Shown: positions 34,880-47,913, counted from the first letter of the stretch. The stretch: 64,000 bases of DNA from Magicicada septendecula (GCA_034769895.1 CM068370.1:36556247-36620246), one strand, 5' to 3'. The notes: a model not told the origin generated them from the sequence alone. Numbers and translations are program-made.

Positions 34880-37188
34880 TCAATTTGAAACTCTTCTTCT
34901 TCTAATGGTGTGCTGTTGATGCAGTACCATGGCAGGCTCCACAAACGGATGAGCATTTAATACCTGCTTTTCGGCATCCACATCTTCCACCACACCCAGT
35001 TGTAGCCTACAGCGGCAAAATATGGTGTTCAGAATTGTGTCAGGAGCCACCGGGTCCTTTGTTTTTACTGGGAATAGGGATTCATTCTCTCCTCGGGCCC
35101 ATCCCCGCTGGTCAGGAGATAAGTTGTTATCGACCCACTGTTGAACTTGTAAGTACACTCTCAACGAGTGTTGCTCCGCTGAGCCTCTGGTTAGAGGAAG
35201 TGAGGAGAGATCAGCTTTGACCTTGGTTGATGATTTGAGGAATGATGAATACCGGTGGTTGTTCAAATCATCTTGATTAGCATTGGCTGTATATATAGCA
35301 AGGAACATCTTCTCACCACCTTGTGACACAGCATCAGGTGTCGATGAGGGGTTATAAAATATTTCAGCAATGTCTCTCATCTGGCTTGGTTGTTTTTCAA
35401 ACAGTGTGACCATTGTTGCTTTACTTTTTTTATAAATGGCTGAAGTGGTATCGCATCCGCTGAAGGCATGAAGAAGGAGGATGGATTGAGAGAAAGGAAG
35501 TTCTAGGAGTTGTTTCGTTGAAAATAATTTAGCTTCTACTTTTCCCCTGCCAGGCTTCAAGAAATAAATGTTACTATCTGGTGGTGCCAAAGCAATCAGT
35601 AGCACGACCAAGTCCACATCTTCCCCTATTACAGCAACAGTAGGATTAGTAGTTGCTTTCTCTATCCCACATCTCACGATGGTAGTATCAGCATCACCTG
35701 TAGCGACCTTAGTTTCAATTCCTCTTGCAGCCATTTTCTGTGTGAGGAAGTGAATAAGCCTGGTTTTATTCTTTTCATTTGCCAGAAAATGTTCCTGTTG
35801 AACGGTGACATTCATGTTCTCATCAAAATTTATATCAACAGAAGTTTTTGTGGTGCCTCTTCGCCTCTGTTCTGCTCGCTTTGTACTGTTGACATCACCA
35901 TACCCATCAAAAACGACAGCACAGTTGAACTTTAATGCGTTCTTGTTCACATTCTCAAATGCCTACAGTTCCAGAACACCTAGCTTGCCTACTTCTACAG
36001 CAGAGGGATCTGTTTTCAGCCTTTTAATTTTTTCTGCTGTGGAAAGTATTTAAACCATCAAGAGTGGCCACATTAAAATCCGCATTGTCAAAAATATATT
36101 GACTGAATGTTCCTATAGGGGTAGGTTCTGAAGGGTGGTAGATGGTTGATAGCTCCATCCAGTTGTTGGGCATCGTGATATGACGCACTGAATCCCAAAC
36201 GTGTCAGTAGATTCACCAAGTTTTTTGATCCAAACTTTCTGTAGATAAACAAAGCGATACCATGTAGGACAGGAGATAGAAATCATCGAGGTCTAATGGT
36301 TGCGATAATGGCATAAGAAATAGCTATTAACTTCTTTTTCACTTTCTCGTTATCCCTCCTTTTTCCTGAAAGAGAATCCATGAGAGCCCTGAGAGTCTGA
36401 GGCACAATTTCCTCGGCCTCGTTGCAGAAATCGTCACTAGGCGGGAAAACAGTGGTTTCATACGCCATTGACTGCATATCTTCCAATAATATTGCACCAG
36501 CGGTTCTAACAATTCTTTCCCGTTCTGCTTTTTCATCACTACACCTTGAAGTATACCAGCTATCATTTGAGATTTTTTCACAAGCATCACGAAAGCACAC
36601 AACAGTTTTTCGTGTCCGGATAGTGCTAAAAACAATGCGGTGTCAGTATTTTTTCTCCATTTTTTCTCTGACTGTTGCTGGCGTTGGTTTTCCTCCAGAA
36701 ATCTGCTCCATCAGCTCATCTAGAGAGTATTGACAATCATCCTTTCCAACTACATAGCTGTAAATCTCCTCCATTGCTTCTGTAACGGCGTCATCCTCAG
36801 GACGACCTCTTTTTTTTCCAGTAGGTGCAGTGGCTATAAACAATTTTTTGTAGCAGTCATTGTGATATATCGTGTCAGATGGATGTAAGTCTCCTACAAT
36901 GCTGACACGTCTTGCAATAGTGTCTCCCCATTCACCCTTGCGGTCTTTTGCACGAGTTAAAAGAGATTCGTCAAATTTAGTTGTTCGTACTGGGTAAACC
37001 TGTCTACGCTTATGGAGATGTCTTTTGCTCTGTGTAGCGTAAAATTTATCGTCAATAGTTTCACTGCACAACAAACACTTTGTTTTAAAATCAAACTGAA
37101 GTTGGGTTGAACGCAAACAGGGGTCTGAACGTGATAATATTTTAATATTGTGATAATATTCCTCACATATAATACACTTTTCAGCCAT
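34880..37188 (-). pseudogene. FEN/XPG(PIN-like) nuclease gene of the TIR transposon, decayed
   Basis: The start MAEKCIICEE is at 37,188. The N-terminal part is Cys/His-rich (CIICEEYY; KCLLCSETIDD; TIYHNDCYKKLF), probably zinc-binding. A TGA at 36,643-36,645 interrupts the frame after EKMEKKY. Coding continues with VVCFRDACEKI, and from about 36,282 a shifted frame gives TFSQYIFDNADFNVATLDG, a block I recall as highly conserved in this uncharacterised animal family. The last 356 codons (35,950-34,880) are intact: VVFDGYGD, FLANEKNKTRLIHFL, GDADTTIV, VIGEDVDLVVLLIAL and HAFSGCDTTSA. The clusters D86/D88, E110/D111/D113 and D167 parallel the acidic motifs of FEN1/XPG nucleases (E-A-E; T-E-D-x-D; G-C-D). 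Nuclease activity is inferred, not known. At least two frame changes and two stops make this copy dead. Confidence 0.65.
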
Positions 37189-37212
37189 TTTCAGTACACT
37201 ACATAACTGCAC

Positions 37213-37594
37213 AAATTGTATGATGCACGAACACTAGACACACACCGTACGGTACATAAGCACACGGCAAGAGCATTAACAGAACTGGATATGGAATGGG
37301 AGCGGGAAGTGACAGCCGTAGTGCGAGGGGGATAATGAAGAGGGGAAGGCGGTGTGAATAGAAGTGAGTGGGGGAAACAAGTGTTCTCACATCTCGCAGA
37401 CGAGCCGTGCGGATGAAGGGGAGAGGAGGGAGTTCCAAACCAGTTTCTCCCCTTCCGCTGTGGGCGTCTTTCACAACAATAATTGCCCTCACAGCGAATT
37501 TCACTACTTACGTACCATATTGCCCTCATATTGCAGTGTTGTATGTGCATGAATTATTTTACCTCTACTTATTAGTTCACTTACTAGTTTACTA
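37213..37594. other. Non-coding leader of the nuclease transposon
   Basis: Lies between the gene start and the right inverted repeat and presumably holds the promoter. No clear TATA box is seen. Overlapping short frames on both strands are not credible. Confidence 0.4.
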
Positions 37595-38077
37595 GTTCTC
37601 TATGTTCTACAATAATAAGTTTTATGTGTATTATTTACCTTTACTACCTAGATTTTTCTGAGAACTTGTTTGGTTGGCATCATACCATTTTAATGAACAC
37701 CTTCCTTCTGTTTTGTTTTAAATAAAAGTAATATAATAAGAATTTTTAAAACTATGTCATTTTTCATTCCCCTGTATTTTCTAAACTATTAATTCTACAG
37801 ACAAATGGTTCAGATCTTTTTTGTAGGAAATTTTATGTACAGTACTTTAATTTTGTACATAAAGTGTTTTTTTTTTTCTAGAACCCATAGTTTTTGAGAT
37901 ATTTAGGGAAAACTGAGGAAAACGACATTTCAACGCTCCCCCACCCCCCGCACCCTCTATCCACGGGGACTTTTAGTATGTTGTTCAGGACAATCCCCCC
38001 CCCCACAACTCTGCCAAATTTCAAAATTACACGATTTTTTTCTAATTAGTGTTTTTTGGCCTTTATTGCCTGGACTA
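37595..38077 (-). repeat. Right terminal inverted repeat of the nuclease transposon
   Basis: Imperfect reverse complement of 34,076-34,565. The outer tip reads GCCTGGACTA on the plus strand. Confidence 0.85.
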
Positions 38078-41000
38078 GTTGAACAGTTCACACGTTGATG
38101 AAATGAACCATGTAAAATTGTCATATTATCGTTTATAGTTACATATTTATTTAATTCATCAATCAATGTTTTGATATTTAATTGCTGGCACTGTTCATCT
38201 GACTCATGGTCTAATTGATCGCGAATCAAGCTGTGTCTACGCTCACGCTGATCACTTTATTCGTTTCTCAAAGGTTCACAGATACAATTTGTGCCGAGTC
38301 AGGCAGAATCGGCGATTGCCCAGAGACTAACGTCCCTGTAAACGTTAAAAGCAGTGTGCCGAACTCTAGTGGAGAGACGGCGCAAAAACCAGTATATATA
38401 CGGCCAGTAGTTATACGCAGTACTAATTTATAGCGCGTTATCCCTGCTGCGCTCTATTAGCGAAGACAAGACTAATTCTTTCACCTTATTAAGTCCCTGA
38501 GACGTGCCGGCATCTGGTGCCTACCCGCGGTAGGAAAACGCCAGGTGCTGCATTCTGGTGACAGAGGCCGTAGGCAAACGAGAACGAAGCAAGTGATTCT
38601 ATTTAACGTCGTCTCACGTAAAACCTCGTGGCTGATGGTCGCGTCTTTTGGTACTCCAGTAGAGAATGTAGATTTTCTATTCATCGGCCTTCACACTATG
38701 ATAGGCTAAACAGATACACGACTGCGGTAAGTGTCGCCTATACTTTCATATTAATAGAATATAATGTGTCACTAAAGAAAGACTGTTTTTAATAAGCCTA
38801 AGTAGGTGGATTTCTGGTAACCTTGATGCAACCTCATGGCGGTTGTGCAATAAGCAATTTGAAGGTAAAATTTTTAAAACATAATAAAACTATATTCCAT
38901 TCACAGGTCCGAACTTCGGCACTAAAAGTAAAGTAAATATAAATACAAAAATCTAAGTTTAAAATATACCTAACATGGATGTAACCAGATTCATGTTACG
39001 TACCTGGGTTATTGCACAATGCGTAGTTGGTTTAGATGGCATACAAGTTTTACTAGAATTAATAGTAAAACTTTATTAATATCTGGAAACTTACTGAGGC
39101 ACGTTTTGAAAGTAATATAATCACCAAATCGTATTAATTACTATAGTAAAGACTATGTAATTTGAATTAACCTCTCAACAACGTGGTAACTAAATATTCA
39201 CACTATGTATGAAGTTTATGAAATGGTACAAAGCCATAATTAATTGTCAAATTGCAAACATGGTAACCCGCATTGGGTGAAGTTATTATTATGAAGATTT
39301 ACTGTTCTAAAGATTGTCAAATGGGGCATGTGGCCATATAACTTTGTCAAGTTTTACATTTAAGTAGCTCTAAAGCTAAGTTAACTTTATATATCTATTT
39401 TGGGGGGTGTGCAAACTTCTCGGGGCAGTGTGTTTAGTACTCTGGCTAATATATATAATATTGTGTAATCAGGGTCCATCGAACAAGTCGAGAAAACCGC
39501 CCTACAACATGGCCTGAACTAGTAACATCTTAAAGCTCTCCTCTTCACTACCGGAAGAATAGCCAGAAAGCCACACCAACACCTATAATGTAGACCACGA
39601 GATTGCCACCTTTTAACCCCCATGGACAAAATCAGGTGATACAAAACCAATATATTATGTACACATAGAGTCAGCACTCAATAATACCCAGTGAACCAGT
39701 TCTCTCTATCAACTACAACACTTTCAAGTTTTTAAACATTTAATTGGATCCCCAATTGATGGGACAGTTTAGTGTGTGAACTGGGTGTAAAATTAATTGT
39801 AAATTTTATTAAATTTCTGGTAAAATTGTCAGCTCAGAGACTGGCATGTGTCTTAAACAGTTCAACATTCAACGTATAATTTCCTCTTATTTCAGTATAT
39901 GTGTTTCTTTACAGATTTTAAGTAATTCATTCTATTGGGAATTTATCGGGTTCAATTTAGTAGTCTATATATATATATATATTCTAAATTTTAAATTCAG
40001 TTTGGTTCTTATTGTATAGAAATTTCTGGGGTAGGTAGGTACATTTCCACAAGTTTCATCCTGAACAAATGCATGTTCATACAGTATTGAACTTGTTGTT
40101 GAGACAGGTTAAATTCTGCATCAACTGGCAACTAACATGTCGGTCTCTGGGCCAAAAGTATTTTTCATAGCGTTATAATATTCATGCCATATTTCTATTT
40201 TCACTACTTAGCAATGTTTCTGTATATATAAATTCTTTAAATTATTTATGATAACTGGGGGGTGTTCATTGTTTTAAATATTTTTTATTTCTCGCAGTAA
40301 TAGAGCCCAGTGGGGCAGAATTGTATAACAGTATTAGGCACTTAGCCAAATTTTTGGAATTCATTATGTCCTGGGGACTACTGAAGTGCTTAAGCATAAT
40401 CTAATACACATGATGTGTAATGAACCAAGTAAATTGTAATCCTAACAGGGATATCTAGAAAGGAATTAATAATATATATATATATATATATATATATCAT
40501 GGGGGTAAGAAAAGGGGCGTGGCAAGAGATCTTTATATATTGTATTGTATGGTATTGTATAGGGTATTTGTATTGTGGAACATGTGATGTTTTGTATATT
40601 TGTGTGTGCATTTTGGGGGGTTATATGTATTGTACATTTAGGTGTATTTTTGGTGGGGACTTTAGATATAGGGTTTGTTTTTTTATAAAAGAAAGTTGAA
40701 ACATGGAATTATGTATATATCCTTTTCCTTTTTTATAACAAGTATTCTATCTCAATTAATCTTTGCTGATTATTTCTTTAAGAAAATAATTTATTTGAAT
40801 TAACTTTAATAACAAGTATATGAATTGTCACCCTTTAAAATTTATTTACTTTGTTGGAGAATTTATTATTATAATTAATATTATCAAGGAATCTATACCA
40901 TTTATCTCCATTAAGTTCAATGGAGCATTCTAAAGAGAACATATAAAATAAATTTTATATATTATTAATATTTTACTGGAAACTTTATTTCAAGGATAGT

Positions 41001-41915
41001 AATGGTTTTCAATTTCAATTCATTTGTGAAGAGAGATAGCACATTATTTTATTGGTGTTAATGAATATTTTCAGGTGACCTTGTTGAGAGAGTAGACTTT
41101 ATTTTAATTGACAATTTAAGGGAATTATAGATTATGACTGTTGGGTTTATTTATTTTATTATTAATTTGTTAACCAAGTGAGATAGAATAATAAAAGGGA
41201 TTTATTAATTGTTTAATTTATGAGTTTTCATTGCAAGTCCCGTCTCACTGGATCCAGCGCATTTTTGGCTTCTCTAGGCTTTAGCCTAGTTCTAATTAAC
41301 TTGTGGCCCCTCTTTACAAAAAAAAAAAAATTTTTTTTTTTATTTTCAAAAAAAAATAATTTTTTTTTACTGCCTAAGTTAAAGAGGGGTTACAAATTGA
41401 GGCACGATCAGTTGTTGCAGCAGGCGACTCTTGAGACAATACAGAAAGCATGTAATCTCTCATTTGCTTGTTGAAAAAAGATCTCTTTAAAACGTGATTT
41501 AGCAGTTCTCACTTTTTTTCTGTCTTGCCCGGATATTTTCTCATAGGCCTACATGATGCATCTTTCATTCGTCAGACCATAATTTAAAATATCTTTTCTA
41601 CTAGATACAACTTTTATTTATGGAAAAATAATCTCACCAATTATAAATTATATAGTTGGTCTAATAATATAATATATAATTATATATAGGCCTAAGTAAA
41701 ATTATCAAATTAATACTAAAAATTGAAAAATAATAAATTTTTGAAAAATAATTAAACCAACTGCAAAAAGGAGAAAAGTGAGTTATTTTAACACACATGA
41801 AATTATTTTTAAAAAAAGCTCTAAAAAGTTAAAAATAATTTACATTCAATGCTGTGCAACATGGAAATTATACAATTTTGTAAGAAAACTCTGTTCCGCA
41901 TTGGTGTAAACTGAA
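38078..41915. other. No gene seen (3.8 kb)
   Basis: AT-rich with a few CG-containing stretches (38,220-38,690). A (TA)n run is at 40,470-40,497. An A12/T11-type palindromic tract is at about 41,320-41,370. The leftward frame 37,957-38,229 crosses the transposon tip and is not credible across it, though its outer part (DQLDHESDEQCQQLN) might be an interrupted exon. Confidence 0.4.
40470..40497. repeat. (TA)n microsatellite
   Basis: About 13 TA units. Confidence 0.9.
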
Positions 41916-41934
41916 AAATACGCGCAACCTGGAG

Positions 41935-42880
41935 ATGATGTCTCAGCCGCCGCTAGTGCTGCAGGTGAGCATAGATGTAAAGATAGAAAAGGTGTTGACT
42001 GCTTCGAGCCAGTCATGGGAAATTGAGAAAATGAGTCATTTAAGTAAGACTGCCTTTGATGTATTGTACCCTGTTTTAATGAAATATACAAGATTATTTG
42101 GAGAAGATACAGCGATCAAGAATGTTTAACTGGATTCGAACATTGAATATTCATGGGACATCAACCTCTGATTAAGAAAAAGCCGTATTGATTACCAGAA
42201 GTCTTGAAACCAGAGCTCGTGCAAGAGCAGATAGATGAGATGTTGAAAAAGAATCTGACTACCACCATCTGACCATATAACTTTCCAGTCACAGTAGTAC
42301 GTAAGAAGGTGGGTCCTCATGGAATTCTTAAGCATAGATTTCATGTAGATTATAGAGTTCTAAACACAGAACAAAGAGCAATATGTATTCCCTACCAAAT
42401 ATGTCTGGGTAAAATTAAATATTTCACAACTATTGACTTAGCGAGTGGATATCACCAATTACAGATGCACGAAGACGAACAGCTTTGTCAGTTAAGTTCT
42501 GGTTATCATTTTGAGTTTTATCGCATGCTATTTCGTTTAAAGAATGCACCCACCACTTTTCAATGCTTAATGGATAGCGTGCTAACAGGAATTACCAGGA
42601 CAGAGGCACCGGTTTATTTGGATGACATTATAGTGTTCAGCCCAGGTATATTCAGTCATGCGACCATACTCGAGAAAGTTTTTAAATACTATAAAAAGCC
42701 AATTTGTACATACAAACAGATAAATGCAATTTTGGTGCTGACTAAGTTGAATATTTGGGACACATCTTGAGGAGTGAGGAAGTAAAACCCGATCCTAAGA
42801 AAATAACAGCTGTAAAAGACTACCCAGAACTAAAAACTGGGTGTGATGTCTTAATAATTACAAGGCATGTGATTACAAAC
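41935..42880 (+). pseudogene. Ty3/Gypsy reverse transcriptase relic
   Basis: Plus-strand frames show LSKTAFDVLYPVLMKY (the pre-RT linker, 42,035-42,082), then in another frame LPEVLKPELVQEQIDEML and NFPVTVVRKKVG with stops between. A 153-codon frame (42,309-42,770) follows: FHVDYRVLN, FTTIDLASGYHQLQM (first catalytic Asp), FRLKNAPTTFQCLMD and VYLDDIIVFS (the YxDD box). LRSEEVKPDP follows in a further frame. These are the fingers and palm blocks of Gypsy reverse transcriptase. RNase H and integrase are absent; the relic ends near the CA microsatellite. Stops and frame changes show it is dead. It need not belong to the gag-protease fragment at 29-31 kb. Confidence 0.8.
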
Positions 42881-42948
42881 AATTCTAGTTTCTGCCCAAT
42901 TAAAAATAAATAAAAGGAAATGTGTATTCTAATTATATTTTCTTCTTC

Positions 42949-43164
<216 letters not shown>

Positions 43165-43191
43165 GGCTGTTCAAATTACAGGCTGCCTATT

Positions 43192-43240
43192 CAGTGGCGT
43201 ATCTAGAATTCAACTTGGGGGGGTCTGGGGTCGAGTCGGC
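43192..43240 (+). mobile_element. hAT-type terminal fragment
   Basis: CAGTGGCGTATCTAGAATTC followed by a G run resembles the ends of the hAT elements at 8399 and 47,386. No matching second end was found, so it is a truncated relic. Confidence 0.45.
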
Positions 43241-43386
43241 TTCATACAAAAGAAAAAACAATTTAAGACTAATCAACATTACAATCTTTAAAGCGGCTGG
43301 AACACGTGTGATAACTAATGATAATGTGATGTACTTTTTTACTTATACTTATTGTTTTATTAATGGTACCTATAATGCAATTTTTA

Positions 43387-45212
43387 CTTCCTTGTTCCTT
43401 AAGGAAATGGAAGTATGGTGATGGCAAAAAAAAAACGTGTTCGAGATTATTGCAGATTCTGATTGTACGACACTCAAAACATGAAAAAAAGTCATTTTTC
43501 GAAAAGTGTCTGTGTGTGTGTCTGTGTGTCTATGTGTGTGTGTCTGTCTGTGTGTCTATCTGTCTGTAGATTTTTTCTATGGCAAACGATAACAGCCGCA
43601 AATTCAAAGAGAATCAAATAATGTTTTGCATACACACCTGGTTTGTAGAGTACTCAAGATCTATTATTTTTGGTGAAGATCGGTTACGGGAAAGGGGTAG
43701 TTTACCTGCAACGTTTTTTTTTAATCAAGGGTAATTTGTTTCAATGGCAAACAATAACAGCCGCAAATTCAAACAGAATCAAATAATGTTTTGCATGCAT
43801 CCCTGAATTGTAGACGACTCAAGACTTATTGATTTTGGTGAAGATCAGTTAAGAGAAGGGGTAGTTTACCTGCAACATTTTATGTTTTAACATGGGTATT
43901 TTTTATGGCAAACGATAAGAGCCGCAAATTCAAACAGAATCAAATAAGTTTTTGCACACAGCCCTGAATTGTAGATTTCTCAAGACCTATTGTTTTTGTT
44001 GAAGATCGGGTTAGGGGAAGGGGTAGTTTACCTGCAACGTTTTATGTTTTAACATGGGTAATCTTTACTATGACGAATGATAACTACCGTAAATTAAATC
44101 AGAATCAAATAATGTTTTGCACAGCTTCTTGAGCTATAGAGGCCTCAAAGTCTGTTGATTTTGGTGAAGATCGGTTAAAGGAAAGGGGTATTTTACCTGC
44201 AACATTGTATGTTTGAACAATGGTAATTTTTTCTATGACGAACGATAACTGCCGCACATTCAAACAGAATAAAAGATTGATTTGCATACGTTCCTCAACT
44301 GTAAAAGACTGAAGGCTTGTTGATTGTGGTGAAGATCGGTTAAGGGAAAGGGGTAGTTTACCTGCCACATTTTATGTTTTAACAAGAGTAATTGTTTCTA
44401 TGTCCAACGATAACTGCCGCACATTTAAACAGAATAAAAATAATTTTGTGGATACCTTCCTCAATTGTAGATAACTCAAGGTCTGTTGATTTTGTTGAAG
44501 ATCGGTTAAGGGAAAGGGGTAGTTTACCTGCAACATTTTATGTTGTAACAAGAGAACGTTTTCCATAAAGAACGATAACTGCCGTAAATTCAAACAGAAT
44601 CAAATAATTTTTTACATATGTCCCTGAGTTGCAGAGGACTCAAGTCCTATTTATTTTGGTGAAGATCAGTTAAGGGAAAGGGGTAGTTTACCGGCCACCT
44701 TTAATTTTTTAATCAAGGGTAATTTGTTTCAATGGCAAACAATAACAGCCGCAAATTCAAACAGAATCAAATAATGTTTTGCATGCATCCCTGAATTGTA
44801 GAGGACTCAAGACCTATTGATTTTGGTGAAGATCAGTTAAGAGAAGGGGTAGTTTACCTACAACGTTTTATGTGATACCAAGGTTAATGTTTTCTATGAC
44901 GAACGATAACTGCCGTAAATTCAAACATAATCAAATAAGTTTTTGCACACAGCCCTGATTTGTAGAGTGTTCAAGATCTATTGTTTTTGGTGAAGATCGG
45001 TTAAGGGAAAGGGGTAGTTTACCTGCCACGTTTTTTGTTTTAACAAGGGTATTTTCTATGGCAAACGATAACAGACGCAAATTCAAACAGAATCAAATAA
45101 TATTTTGCATACAGCTCTGAATTGTAGAGTTCTACAATCGTAAATGATTTTAAATATAAATCTTAGAACATGGAAGTCATGTATGGTTCTCCATACCGAT
45201 ATTTCATTTTTG
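43387..45212 (-). repeat. 163-bp-repeat element, copy E (inverted, ~10 units)
   Basis: On the minus strand, the first ~75 bp of the head module (45,212-45,140) join directly to about ten tandem units (GCCGCAAATTCAAA and variants near 43,593, 43,757, 43,922, 44,087, 44,253, 44,417, 44,580, 44,747, 44,911 and 45,074). Then come a TG/TC-rich microsatellite (43,508-43,567) and the terminal palindrome near 43,390-43,415. The unit length is again about 164 bp. Most of the head module is missing here. Confidence 0.85.
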
Positions 45213-46425
45213 ATTGTATTCTTTTTTATATAGCCTAAAGGTACCATATGATGTTATTATTTATATTCTTAAAGCGATCGATTTCGGTCATAGACCATCG
45301 TCAGGTTATATAGCACATTTGTGTTCACAATATTATAAAACACTATTATTTATAAAAACGAATTTGTAGACATTGTTAATTTGAACATTGTTAATTTGAA
45401 ACATATGTTGTTGTCTAAAGCTTCCTAAGAACTGATTCTGTTATAGTGTTCATGTTTACATATTATATCAGCTGATTACTGAATGTTGATTTTGTCGTAA
45501 TATTTCAAAAGTGATATGATTTTTGAAATCTGTCATAACATTTAGTAGATTTTCATGGCCCTTTTCTTTTATATGTGTGATAATATCCTGAAATCAGTCT
45601 CATTATAGTAAATAGTAATAACACAATACAAATACGCTTTACTGAGACATTGTTTACAAGATACTTACTGACTGAATTAATTTTCCTATATTTTATATTA
45701 CAGACGTATACACAACTGATGTGTAATAAGTCTGTATATTTAAAAGAGAGTTATATTAGCGCACACAGCTGAAAAATTAATAAAACAGTATAAAAATTAA
45801 GAGATTAACAAAATTAGTCAACTTTTTCGATCCTCTGGAGGGAGGGGGGTTAGGTTCCGTTCGTCCCCCTCCAGAAAATACATTCCGTTGGTATATTCCT
45901 TTTTGCATTCTACATGCACAATTTTATATTTCTGCAATATACACGTGCGCCCGTGAGCGAAGGAAAAGGACGAAATAACGACAAATGTAGACAGGATCTT
46001 TAGATAATAACTGCAAAATTAGTCCAAACTAGAATAAAACGAAAGTAATAGCTAAGTAAGAGAAAAAGCTTGATTAAACATAAGAGAGATGTACACGATT
46101 TTTATTTAGTTTCTCAGGAGTAACAACAGCAGAAGATGCAGGAAAACAAGAAATAGAAATCAGTAAAAGGATTATAAAAACAATTAAAGCCTACCGCCTT
46201 AAAACACAGATTTTTTTTAGCAGAAATGAGCTTCTAGTGCTTATATAACAATATGTGTTCCATTGAAGTATGGATGATAAACCGGAAGGATGATGAATCG
46301 GGAGAAAAGTTGGATACAGTCTGCACAACTATGGAAATTGTAGAAGACGCATCAGAGAAGTTACCAAACAGGACAAAGTTTGAAGTGAAGAAATAAAGAA
46401 TGATTTAGGAACGGATCCAATATTG
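45213..46425. other. No gene seen
   Basis: GATTTCGGTCATAGACCATC near 45,280 resembles the conserved GGTC...CCGAAA tail motif seen in many arthropod short repeats. An imperfect palindrome CTGGAGGGAGGG...CCCCCTCCAG is at about 45,835-45,876. No coding signal. Confidence 0.4.
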
Positions 46426-47206
46426 CAGGGGTGTCCACGGGTGGGGGGGTCGTGACGCAGACTGAGTCATTAAAATTTTTTGGGGGTCTGACTATAAACT
46501 TTGGGAAGAATGAAAGATTATGACAACGTTGCAATAAAATTTTAATGTTTATAAAAGTTCATAGTGTTTGTTAGTGAAGAATGGAAGCAATCCATTCCAG
46601 CAGTTGTTCGGCTGAAACAGCTATGAGCCTAGTTAAAATATTAAAAAACAGGCTCAGGTCTGCAATCGAAGTCGCATGCCTTTCGAATCTTATGGTTCTA
46701 GCTGCAGAGAAAGACTTATTAGAGTCGACTCCTAAGGAGGAAATAATTGATGCCTTTTATTTATCGTCATTGCAGAAAACGAAGTTTCTGTGCCGAACAT
46801 TAGTCAAAGCGACTAGAGTCAACTGCATGGAAGTGGCAACGCTGTAAGTAAGCGGTGTGACCTTGACGATACTACTTCCATGCAGTTAACTGTAGGACTT
46901 TTTCAAACCATTATTTTTCGTTGTTTCTTCTTTACAGTACGGTGTGTTGATATTTTGTTCCTTTGGTTTTAAATTTTGTCTTACGCGTATTAATTTCATT
47001 ATACTGTATTTGATATTTATTTATTTGTTTAATTTCAAATGAAACTTTTTTGACAAACTGTACTATTTTTAGCTTTAGCTTATTTGTAATAAAACGCTTA
47101 TTAAATTGACATTTTCTTTTAATTTTAAATACCTTTCCTTTGGAGGTTGGTTATTCATCAAGTTTGGGGGCATGAGTCATCAAGTCTATAAGGGTGAGCA
47201 CCCCTG
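46426..47206. mobile_element. Short hAT-type element (~780 bp)
   Basis: The left end is CAGGGGTGTCCACGGG; the right end read inward is CAGGGGTGCTCACCC. The 13-bp start CAGGGGTGYYCAC is typical of hAT/Charlie-like ends. The 8-bp flanks do not match, so the target duplication has decayed or the border is off by a few bases. It holds a short transposase fragment. Confidence 0.6.
46581..46847 (+). pseudogene. hAT-like transposase fragment
   Basis: An 88-codon frame containing NRLRSAIEVACLSNLMVLAAEKDLL. The phrase RLxxAIEVxCLxxLMxxxxEKDL resembles the C-terminal dimerisation part of hAT/ZBED-related proteins. It sits inside a short element with hAT-type ends, which supports the call. No catalytic residues are present, and about 200 bp of AT-rich sequence follow before the right end. 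Confidence 0.4.
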
Positions 47207-47639
47207 GATACTGACATACATAGAACAGAGTTAACTAAATTGGAGGGAACATATACAAATAACGAACGATTCCAGACACATGAAGCCAAGATAAAAATAT
47301 TAAGGAAGAAAGGAGGACCAAGGGATCATGGAAAACAAGTGGGAACATTATGAAGACAAAACTTTGACTGAGGTATAATCGTGTGCAGTAGCGTACCAAT
47401 GGGTAGGCGGGGGCGGGGGGGCGTACCGCCCCAGGCCCCCGCCTGGGAGGGGCCCCACGACGAGACGAATTTGTATTTAAAATGTGTCTCATAAAAAACT
47501 TAAATCACATTTTTTACAACCCATTCTATTCATAGATTATTGCGGGTAATTCTAAATTCTAAGAGGCCTTCGAATATATATATTTTTATGACATAAGAAA
47601 TAAATCATATAACCTAGTTTACGTTTCTAACTATAAGGA

Positions 47640-47913
47640 ATATTATTATTATTTTATTTATTTATTTATTTAACATTTTTACGGGATATACCCATTTACA
47701 ATTAAAACCCTAATGCTACTCGTCATTATGGGTCATAACTCCCCATAATGACGGGTCCTACTGCTTATAGTGGAATCCGAACCACTTGAGTACAGCGGTT
47801 ATTGTCATACAGCACATAGCATTGTTTCTTTCAAAAAAAAGCCGGGCCGGGATTCGAACCTCGGTCCTCCGAATGAGAAGACCTATCGTTCTATCCACTA
47901 AGCTACCGCGGAC
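47640..47913 (-). mobile_element. tRNA-derived SINE
   Basis: The minus-strand 5' part (47,913-47,845) is tRNA-like: box A TAGCTTAGTGGATAGAAC and box B GGTTCGAATCCC with CCGGCCCGGC after it. The anticodon arm is degenerate, so it is not a functional tRNA. A ~170-bp body with a small inverted repeat (CGTCATTATGGGG / CCCATAATGACG) leads to an (AAATA)n-type tail near 47,640-47,680. Confidence 0.75.

Larger units (their letters stand above)
34076..38077. mobile_element. TIR transposon (~4.0 kb) encoding a FEN/XPG-like nuclease
   Basis: Both ends carry long inverted repeats (34,076-34,565 and about 37,595-38,077) that can be followed, with small gaps, from TAGTACAGGCAA / TAGTCCAGGCAA at the outer tips, through a G-rich run and GGCAGAGTTGTGGGGGGGG, to TAAAGGTAAA and TTGTAGAAC at the inner limits. 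The single gene between them reads leftward. Its product has FEN/XPG-type acidic motifs instead of a DDE catalytic core. The Academ superfamily is known to encode an XPG-like nuclease, so an Academ relative is my best guess; assignment is uncertain. No convincing target duplication was seen. Confidence 0.75.

Noticed and set aside
36422-36733. 103-codon plus-strand frame over the nuclease transposon gene
   Set aside because: It overlaps conserved minus-strand coding blocks and has no family resemblance.
47845-47913. tRNA gene on the minus strand
   Set aside because: Box A and B are good, but the acceptor and anticodon stems do not pair and an AT-rich-tailed body follows, so it is a SINE head.
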